From: VRUB01 sp046758085
Lineage (GTDB): Bacteria > Pseudomonadota > Gammaproteobacteria > Acidiferrobacterales > SPGG2
Length of the DNA stretch: 55,418 nt
Assembly: GCA_046758085.1 (NCBI GenBank)
Contig: JBHHZP010000002.1
Coordinates: 1-55,418 of the forward strand
Reading direction: 5' to 3'
Shown: one piece after another, positions 50,844 through 55,418 of the stretch
Layout: each line of letters begins with the position of its first letter
How positions within the stretch are numbered: position 1 is the first letter of the stretch
The notes under the pieces: generated by a model
Databases searched by the model: none
Seen by the model: the letters and a program-made list of their open reading frames with translations, nothing else
What the model was told of the DNA's origin: nothing
Translations under genes and position numbers: made by a program

Positions 50844-51128
50844 CACCGGCAAGACGCGGTATGTGAACTTTTTTATGCTGCGTGTGTAACGAGTCAGAAC
50901 AAGACTGCGGCTACACAGGGCGCCTGGGCGGTGTTATGGTGTGGCCGGTCCAAGGAACAAAGAAGCGTTGTAGTGTTGATTTCCCTCCGCAGCCTGTTTG
51001 TGCTGCGTGGTGCCATAGGCGGCTGACGATTCTCTTAAACGACTAAGGACGCGACTTGGGCTCACCCGCCGGGTGTTCCGCGCCTGGGCTGCTGTGTTTC
51101 CTTCATGATGAGTGAGTAGACAATTTCG

Positions 51129-52361
51129 ATGGCCCTTATCGTGCAAAAGTACGGCGGTACCTCGGTCGAAAGCACCGAACGCATCAACGCGGTCGCGGAC
51201 CGCGTGGCGCGCATGCGCGCGCAGGGGCATGATCTGGTAGTCGTGGTCTCGGCGATGGGCGGGGAGACCGACCGTTTGTACCAGCTTGCGACGGAGATTT
51301 ACGACGCGCCCCCGGCGCGCGAGCTCGATGTCCTACTGGCCTCCGGCGAGCAGGTGTCGGTGGCGTTGCTGAGTATGGCATTGTACCGGCGCGGCTGCGA
51401 TGCGCGCTCGTACATGGGACACCAGGTCCACATCCTGACCGACAATGCGCACGGTAAGGCACGCATCCGTGATATCGATGATGCGCGCGTACGGGGCGAT
51501 TTGGGTCGCGGCCGTGTGGTCGTGGTAGCCGGATTCCAGGGGGTCGACGAGGACGGAAACATCACGACGCTGGGCCGTGGCGGTTCCGACACCACGGCGG
51601 TGGCGATGGCGGCCGCACTCAAGGCCGACGAGTGCCAGATCTACACCGATGTCGACGGGATCTACACGGCCGACCCGCGTATCGTGCCCGAGGCCCGGCG
51701 GCTCAACCGCATCACGGTGGAGGAGATGCTCGAGCTGGCGAGCCTGGGGGCCAAGGTGTTACAGACGCGCTCGGTACAGTTCGCCGGCAAGTACCGAGTG
51801 CCCTTGCGGGTTCTGTCTTCGTTCGAGGACGGGCCGGGCACGCTTATTGCGTACGAGGAAGAAGCGATGGAGCAGGCACTGATCTCTGGTATCACGTATA
51901 CACGCGACGAGGCGAAGCTCACCATTATGGGTGTCCCGGACAAGCCCGGGGTGGCGTACAAGCTGTTTAACGACATCGCCGACGCCAACATTGACGTCGA
52001 TATGATCGTGCAGAACGTGGGCGCGGATGGGCTAACTGATATGACGTTCACCGTCCAACGCGCGGATTATGCTAAGGCCATGAAAATATTGAAAAATGTA
52101 GCCCGCGCGGTAGAAGCCCGCGACGTCGCGGGGGATGACAAGATCGTCAAGATCTCCGTAGTGGGCGTAGGGATGCGCAGCCACGCGGGTATCGCCAGCA
52201 CCGCGTTCCACGCGCTGGCGGACGAGGGCATTAATATCCAGATGATCTCGACCTCGGAGATCAAGATTTCGGTGGTCGTGGACGAAAAGTACCTGGAGCT
52301 GGGCGTGCGCGCCCTGCATAGTGCCTTCGGCCTGGATCAGGACGGGCAAGGCGCTCGTTAA
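51129..52361 (+). CDS. lysC: Aspartate kinase
   Basis: LysC phosphorylates aspartate, the first step to lysine, threonine and methionine. The 410-residue monofunctional enzyme has VQKYGGTSV at the N-terminus, GRGGSDTTAVAMAAAL, DVDGIYTADPR and two C-terminal ACT domains for allosteric control. The 285-bp gap from alaS shows no lysine-riboswitch core. The alaS-lysC-csrA order is typical of many gammaproteobacteria. Confidence 0.96.
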   Translation: MALIVQKYGGTSVESTERINAVADRVARMRAQGHDLVVVVSAMGGETDRLYQLATEIYDAPPARELDVLLASGEQVSVALLSMALYRRGCDARSYMGHQVHILTDNAHGKARIRDIDDARVRGDLGRGRVVVVAGFQGVDEDGNITTLGRGGSDTTAVAMAAALKADECQIYTDVDGIYTADPRIVPEARRLNRITVEEMLELASLGAKVLQTRSVQFAGKYRVPLRVLSSFEDGPGTLIAYEEEAMEQALISGITYTRDEAKLTIMGVPDKPGVAYKLFNDIADANIDVDMIVQNVGADGLTDMTFTVQRADYAKAMKILKNVARAVEARDVAGDDKIVKISVVGVGMRSHAGIASTAFHALADEGINIQMISTSEIKISVVVDEKYLELGVRALHSAFGLDQDGQGAR

Positions 52362-52383
52362 CCAGACCCAAAATGTGGTCTGG
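52362..52383 (+). terminator. Hairpin after lysC (weak terminator candidate)
   Basis: CCAGACC and GGTCTGG form a 7-bp stem with an 8-nt loop directly after the lysC stop. There is no T-run, so it may be an RNA-stabilising or Rho-linked structure. Confidence 0.4.
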
Positions 52384-52481
52384 CATGGAACGTGCATACA
52401 ACTAGGTGACGGCAGCGGGCGTATACTCGCGGCTCGTCGCCGCGGCGGGATGTATCCAGAGATTCCGCGGTTGAGACCGGA

Positions 52482-52487
52482 TATAAT
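52482..52487 (+). promoter_or_regulatory. Candidate csrA -10 box
   Basis: TATAAT, a perfect -10 hexamer, lies 178 bp upstream of csrA. The -35 region at the expected distance is non-consensus, so an activator or another sigma factor might be needed. Confidence 0.4.
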
Positions 52488-52576
52488 GCTGTTTCGCCCC
52501 GACTAAAAGAATCCCGAGGAAGGGCACCTGCTGCCTACAAGCGGCAGGCGGAAACTACAACAGGGATCAAGAATAA

Positions 52577-52615
52577 GGACGGTCGTTTGAGGCCGTTCGA
52601 TCGTGCCGCCTTTTT
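52577..52615 (+). terminator. Terminator-like hairpin in the csrA leader
   Basis: A long imperfect stem (from GGACGGTCG to CGATCGTGCCGCC with a 6-nt loop) is followed by TTTTT. It ends 50 bp before the csrA start, too close for another promoter to fit easily, so it may act as an attenuator for csrA as well as a terminator for lysC. Confidence 0.5.
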
Positions 52616-52665
52616 GGATGTGGGTAAAGGATCGCTACTTGTAATAGCTAAAGGAGTACAGCACG

Positions 52666-52896
52666 ATGCTGATTCTAACGAGACGTATAGGCGAGACACT
52701 GAACATCGGGGACGACGTGCAGGTAACTGTGCTGGGTATAAAGGGCAACCAGGTGCGCATCGGCATTAATGCGCCTAAGGACGTTCCCGTCCACCGTGAA
52801 GAGATCTATGAGCGCATCAAGCGCGAGAAAGAGTCGCCCGTGACCGAGCCGGAGACCGAGACCCCGGCGATGCGCCAGGGTGATCACTCCGCCTGA
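52666..52896 (+). CDS. csrA: Carbon storage regulator CsrA
   Basis: CsrA/RsmA is a dimeric RNA-binding regulator that recognises GGA in leader hairpins. The 76-residue protein begins MLILTRRIGETLNIGD and has GNQVRIGINAPKDVPVHREEIY, covering the RNA-binding residues. The acidic, Pro-rich tail after residue 60 is longer than in E. coli CsrA (61 residues). AAAGGAG precedes the ATG. Its own leader contains several GGA motifs, suggesting autoregulation. Confidence 0.97.
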   Translation: MLILTRRIGETLNIGDDVQVTVLGIKGNQVRIGINAPKDVPVHREEIYERIKREKESPVTEPETETPAMRQGDHSA

Positions 52897-52926
52897 TCTT
52901 GTCCTTTACGCCGCTTCGACCAGTGC

Positions 52927-52944
52927 GTATGCTCGCCAGCATAC
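52927..52944 (+). promoter_or_regulatory. Hairpin between csrA and tRNA-Ser
   Basis: GTATGCT, CGCC and AGCATAC form a perfect 7-bp stem 10 bp before the tRNA. There is no T-run; it may mark the csrA mRNA end or a processing site. Confidence 0.35.
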
Positions 52945-52954
52945 CGTCGATCAA

Positions 52955-53047
52955 GGAGAGATGGCCGAGCGGCTGAAGGCGCTCCCCTGCTAAGGGAGTA
53001 TGGGGTTGATAGCTCCATCGAGGGTTCGAATCCCTCTCTCTCCGCCA
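52955..53047 (+). tRNA. tRNA-Ser (GCT)
   Basis: A 93-nt class II tRNA. The acceptor GGAGAGA pairs with TCTCTCC; discriminator G and CCA are encoded. The anticodon stem CTCCC/GGGAG with loop CTGCTAA gives GCT. It follows csrA, as serV does in E. coli. Confidence 0.97.
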
Positions 53048-53057
53048 GTCATTTGAG

Positions 53058-53081
53058 AAGCCGGCCCTAGGCCGGCTTTTT
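53058..53081 (+). terminator. Intrinsic terminator after tRNA-Ser
   Basis: AAGCCGGCC, loop CTA and GGCCGGCTT form a perfect 9-bp stem that runs into a five-base T tract. It lies 10 bp after the tRNA-Ser CCA. Confidence 0.92.
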
Positions 53082-53157
53082 GATGTCCGGGTCCCGCCAA
53101 GTGTGGCCACTCATTGATATTGCGACTGCCGTCGCGAGAATTGATGCAAAGCGAGAA

Positions 53158-53186
53158 AGTAGCTACAATCATCGAATGTAGCTACA
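53158..53186 (+). promoter_or_regulatory. Probable vapBC operator
   Basis: Two copies of the near-palindrome NGTAGCTACA (53158-53167 and 53177-53186, the second perfect) are spaced 19 bp apart, just before the antitoxin start at 53199. Antitoxin-toxin complexes of this class usually repress by binding such repeats. Confidence 0.6.
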
Positions 53187-53198
53187 AGTGATAACGGT

Positions 53199-53471
53199 AT
53201 GGAAATCTCGATTCGGGAACTCAAGAATCATCTGTCCAAGTATCTACGCCGTGTCGCGGCAGGTGAGGAAGTAATTATTACGTCCCACAATCATCCCGTG
53301 GCACGGCTCATCGCGGTTACAAAAAAGGGACGGGAGGCAAACGCGCTCGCCCGGCGATTGCGTGCGCTGCCTGGTGTTCGATGGAACGGCAAAAGGCCAC
53401 GCGGTGGCCAGTTGCGGCCCAAGGTTACCGGCAAGACGGCAGGGGATTTGGTCCTGGAAGATCGTCGGTGA
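53199..53471 (+). CDS. Phd/YefM-type antitoxin
   Basis: A 90-residue antitoxin. The N-terminal DNA-binding part MEISIRELKNHLSKYLRRV, then EEVIITSHNHPVARLI, is the prevent-host-death signature. The C-terminus is basic and probably wraps the toxin. GTGA overlap with the PIN toxin couples translation. It lies between tRNA-Ser and tRNA-Arg, where related genomes normally have no such genes, suggesting acquisition. Confidence 0.9.
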   Translation: MEISIRELKNHLSKYLRRVAAGEEVIITSHNHPVARLIAVTKKGREANALARRLRALPGVRWNGKRPRGGQLRPKVTGKTAGDLVLEDRR

Positions 53472-53899
53472 TTCTGTATCTCGATACGTCGGCTTTAGTA
53501 AAGCTTTACGTAAGCGAGGTACACGAAGACATTGTGCTCTCGGCTTTTCGCGAAGCGCAGATCAGAGCCACCCACATGCTTGCCTATGTAGAGGCGCGAT
53601 CGGCTTTTGCGCGGCTGCATCGTGCTGGGAAGTTGACCATACCCGAGTGGAAAGGTGTGCGCCAGGAGTTTCTTAGGGATTGGTCGAGTTATCTGCAGAT
53701 CATGGCTGATGAACCCAATATTGAGAGGGCCGCTGACCTGGTCGAGGATTTCGGACTTCGGGCCTACGATGCTGTGCATCTCGCCGCGGCGGATTATTTA
53801 CGGGCGAACGCCGCGACGGAGATCACGTTCGCCTGCTTCGACCGGCACCTGAATCGCGCCGCGAAAACGCTGGGGCTATATGTCCTAGCTGATGGTTAG
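53468..53899 (+). CDS. vapC: VapC-type PIN-domain toxin
   Basis: A 143-residue PIN-domain ribonuclease. The start ILYLDTSALVKLY contains Asp 6; Glu 42 (YVEARSAF), Asp 101 (AYDAVHLA) and Asp 125 (CFDRHL) complete the acidic Mg-binding set, so it looks intact. The GTG at 53468 overlaps the antitoxin stop. VapC toxins cut tRNA or rRNA; the target here is unknown, although the gene sits between two tRNA genes. Its end overlaps a truncated MFS gene on the other strand. Confidence 0.9.
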   Translation: MILYLDTSALVKLYVSEVHEDIVLSAFREAQIRATHMLAYVEARSAFARLHRAGKLTIPEWKGVRQEFLRDWSSYLQIMADEPNIERAADLVEDFGLRAYDAVHLAAADYLRANAATEITFACFDRHLNRAAKTLGLYVLADG

Positions 53900-54081
53900 C
53901 AGAAATGCCAGCGACTGATGGTCGAGCCGGGTTCCTTTTGCCGTACGTCGGCGATCAGGGGTTTCAGGAAGACGGAAATCGAGACCAACGCGCCAGCCCC
54001 CATTCCCATGAGCACCGAGGACACCACCACGATCATCCAGGCGTAGCGGCTTTCCAAACCTGGCGGGCCTTTGTGGCTCAT
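53896..54081 (-). pseudogene. 5' fragment of an MFS transporter gene
   Basis: The frame encodes an N-terminal MFS-like segment (RYAWMIVVVSSVLMGMGAGA then ISVFLKPLIADV) of about 50 residues. It then runs into unrelated codons and stops inside the end of vapC. A complete transporter would need some 400 residues. The truncation point coincides with the vapC end, as expected if the module replaced or deleted the rest. Confidence 0.65.
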
Positions 54082-54271
54082 TATGTGCTTTGTTATTCTC
54101 CAGTTGGTGCTCGACATTGTGCGCCGACGCTACTGACAAATCTACGGCGCAGCACCGGGCGAATCGCCAGTCGTCACCTGTCGCAGCCGCGGCAGGGGTT
54201 TGCTAATATTCGCGCCCTGATTCCTTCCCCCTCCCCACTCGTTGGGGACGGTCGGGGAGGAGTATCAATTC

Positions 54272-54348
54272 GCGCCCGTAGCTCAGTTGGATAGAGTACC
54301 TGGCTACGAACCAGGGGGTCGGGAGTTCGAATCTCTCCGGGCGCGCCA
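54272..54348 (+). tRNA. tRNA-Arg (ACG)
   Basis: A 77-nt tRNA with acceptor GCGCCCG/CGGGCGC, discriminator G and encoded CCA. The anticodon stem CCTGG/CCAGG with loop CTACGAA gives ACG; the A is normally edited to inosine by TadA. It is the counterpart of the argV-type genes that follow serV in E. coli, and it is a common island attachment site. Confidence 0.97.
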
Positions 54349-54371
54349 ATCCGTTAACGCCTCGATTGTTC

Positions 54372-54442
54372 TAGGTTCACCCATAGGGAACTTGAACCTA
54401 TACTGGCTACAGGTGTCGTGATGCCTGTAGTCCACCTATGGG
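54372..54442 (+). promoter_or_regulatory. Promoter with nested inverted repeats before the thioredoxin-like gene
   Basis: TTCACC (54376) and TATACT (54399) are spaced 17 bp. The dyad TAGGTTCA/TGAACCTA (54372-54400) covers the -35 and spacer. Two further dyads follow: CTACAGG/CCTGTAG (54407-54430) and CCCATAGG/CCTATGGG (54380-54442). A regulator binding site is likely. Confidence 0.55.
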
Positions 54443-54475
54443 CCAGAGTCGTCTTGCGGTAGGAGGACTGAAACC

Positions 54476-54745
54476 ATGACGGAGAAGCGCACTGTAGAAA
54501 TCTTTGTTGCCGGCTGTCCGTTATGCCGAAAGACCGTTGATCTCGTTAAGCGCATCGCTTGTCCGTCTTGTGCGGTAGATGTGCTGAACATGAACGATCC
54601 CAACGTCGCAAGCCGGGCAATAGGGTTGGGCATTCAGTCGGTGCCTGCGGTGGTCATCGATGGGATGCTCGCCGAGGGTTGTGCCGGGCGCGGTGTGGAT
54701 GAGGCAACATTGCGTGCGGCAAGTGTGGGACAGCCAATTACTTAG
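54476..54745 (+). CDS. Small thioredoxin-fold protein with two CxxC motifs
   Basis: An 89-residue protein with VEIFVAGCPLCRKT (Cys 14 and 17), a second pair CPSC (29 and 32) and a probable cis-Pro in GIQSVPAVVIDGML. This fits a compact thioredoxin/glutaredoxin-like redox protein. A fifth cysteine lies in AEGCAGRG. AGGAGG at 54462-54467 precedes the ATG by 8 nt. Strong dyads in its promoter suggest it is inducible. The physiological partner is unknown. Confidence 0.82.
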   Translation: MTEKRTVEIFVAGCPLCRKTVDLVKRIACPSCAVDVLNMNDPNVASRAIGLGIQSVPAVVIDGMLAEGCAGRGVDEATLRAASVGQPIT

Positions 54746-55238
54746 GCACACGCACCTTATGGAATTATCTCGAAGACAGGAGGTCAAGCAGGTCGCTTTT
54801 ACACAAGTGTCACAAGTGAATCAGAAATCTGAATGCAGCTAGACAACACTTGTAAATCTTCTCCTACCGCGTTATGGTGATCGGTGCCGCAGCAGATGGC
54901 GGATTGAACGCAAACCCAAACAAATGTCACCGACAGGCCCTCCCCAAATAACCACACAGGGGTCCCGCCGTCTGCTAGCTCTTTGAGCTTTCTTCTGAGG
55001 GGTCTTGCCCTCGATCTCAGGTGCGTTTCATCTTGGCCCAACATAAGCGTTAGGCGGCGTACCTTAAATAAATATACAAAAGCGAAGCTGTCAGGGTTTT
55101 CGCGTGACCTGAAAGCATCACAAGCGGTATTTCATCGGACCCAGTTCCACAAGTTTGGCAAAATCCGGCAGTTAACGTTTCTCCCGAGTTATTGGCCACC
55201 TTGGCCAATAACAGTCAGTAGAAAAGGAGAGTTAAGAG
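54746..55238. other. Intergenic accessory region
   Basis: These 493 bp look less GC-rich than the rest of the window. No supported gene is present. Contents are an attC-like half site (55036-55055), an inverted repeat (55188-55212) and a purine-rich ribosome binding site for the next gene. Confidence 0.45.
55188..55212. promoter_or_regulatory. Perfect inverted repeat before the terminal gene
   Basis: GTTATTGGCCA, CCT and TGGCCAATAAC form an 11-bp perfect dyad 26 bp upstream of the ATG at 55239. There is no T-run, so an operator is more likely than a terminator. Confidence 0.55.
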
Positions 55239-55418
55239 ATGAAAAAGATCTATATGTTGCTGACGATGCCTGTGCTGCCCCTCATCTTTTCGGCCGCACC
55301 GACGTTTGCTTTTGAGTGCCCGAAGCACTTCGCTGAGGCGCAGGCCCTCATCGACAAGGTCAAGGGAGACATGGGTGGCGCCATGTCGAAACAGATGCCG
55401 AAGGAGCAGATGGCTCTC
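55239..55418 (+). CDS. Secreted small protein (5' part, truncated by the window)
   Basis: The visible 60 residues start with a signal peptide (MKKIYMLLTMPVLPLIFSAA, likely cut after TFA). A helical, Lys/Met-rich mature part follows, beginning FECPKHFAEAQALIDKVKG. AAAGGAGA precedes the ATG. The gene continues beyond the window. I do not recognise the family; the single early Cys and the amphipathic helix suggest a small periplasmic protein. Confidence 0.75.
   Translation, partial: MKKIYMLLTMPVLPLIFSAAPTFAFECPKHFAEAQALIDKVKGDMGGAMSKQMPKEQMAL

Noticed and set aside
50844..51128. Lysine riboswitch before lysC
   Set aside because: No match to the conserved L-box core; only unstructured-looking leader sequence.

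Overview
This window looks like the chromosome of a GC-rich gammaproteobacterium. Several gene orders typical of the class are present: pcnB-folK-dNK-panB, queA-tgt-yajC-secD-secF, glyA-nrdR-ribD-ribC-ribBX-ribH-nusB-thiL-pgpA, and recA-recX-alaS-lysC-csrA followed by tRNA-Ser and tRNA-Arg. A hopanoid locus together with MEP-pathway genes (ispG, dxs) points to a deep-branching, probably environmental lineage; sulfur oxidisers of the Acidiferrobacter/Thioalkalivibrio kind are one guess. The sequence does not fix the genus.

Layout. 1-2.9 kb: a membrane protein, an ankyrin protein with a duplicated membrane unit, and a CnoX-like thioredoxin-TPR chaperone. 2.9-12.5 kb: tRNA-Glu, RNA polyadenylation, folate, nucleoside and pantothenate genes, tRNA-Leu, queuosine synthesis and Sec translocase accessories. 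12.7-14.9 kb: an uncharacterised pair, a multi-TM coiled-coil protein and a VWA lipoprotein. 15.2-24.6 kb: the riboflavin/nus operon, interrupted on the opposite strand by a transmembrane Ser/Thr kinase and a secreted partner. 24.7-30.3 kb: single accessory genes (HMA-like, CheR-like, Sel1, DsbA-like, RtcA, DUF429) separated by repeats. 30.8-46.2 kb: an isoprenoid-to-hopanoid block (ispG, a degenerate CPBP protein, dxs, hpnH, hpnB, squalene synthase between two paralogous secreted hydrolases, shc, hpnG, hpnA, DUF2238). 46.7-53.1 kb: recA to tRNA-Ser. 53.1-55.4 kb: accessory DNA around tRNA-Arg with a vapBC module, a broken MFS gene, a small thioredoxin-fold protein and the start of a secreted protein.

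How the genes connect. IspG and Dxs supply isoprenoid precursors; the squalene synthase homologue and Shc would make hopene; HpnH and HpnG build the ribosyl-hopane side chain; HpnB and HpnA are hopanoid-associated sugar enzymes. QueA and Tgt act in queuosine synthesis. RibD, RibC, RibBX and RibH make riboflavin, but the cyclohydrolase II half of RibBX lacks its zinc cysteines, so GTP cyclohydrolase II must be encoded elsewhere.

The most unusual signal is not a gene. At least six gene boundaries carry degenerate tandem heptamer arrays. Several are outward-facing inverted pairs that begin inside the last codons of the upstream gene and end at, or within a few bases of, the next start codon, where a ribosome binding site would be expected. 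A second dispersed family, about 180 bp long, occurs in two nearly full copies and one partial copy, again touching gene ends.
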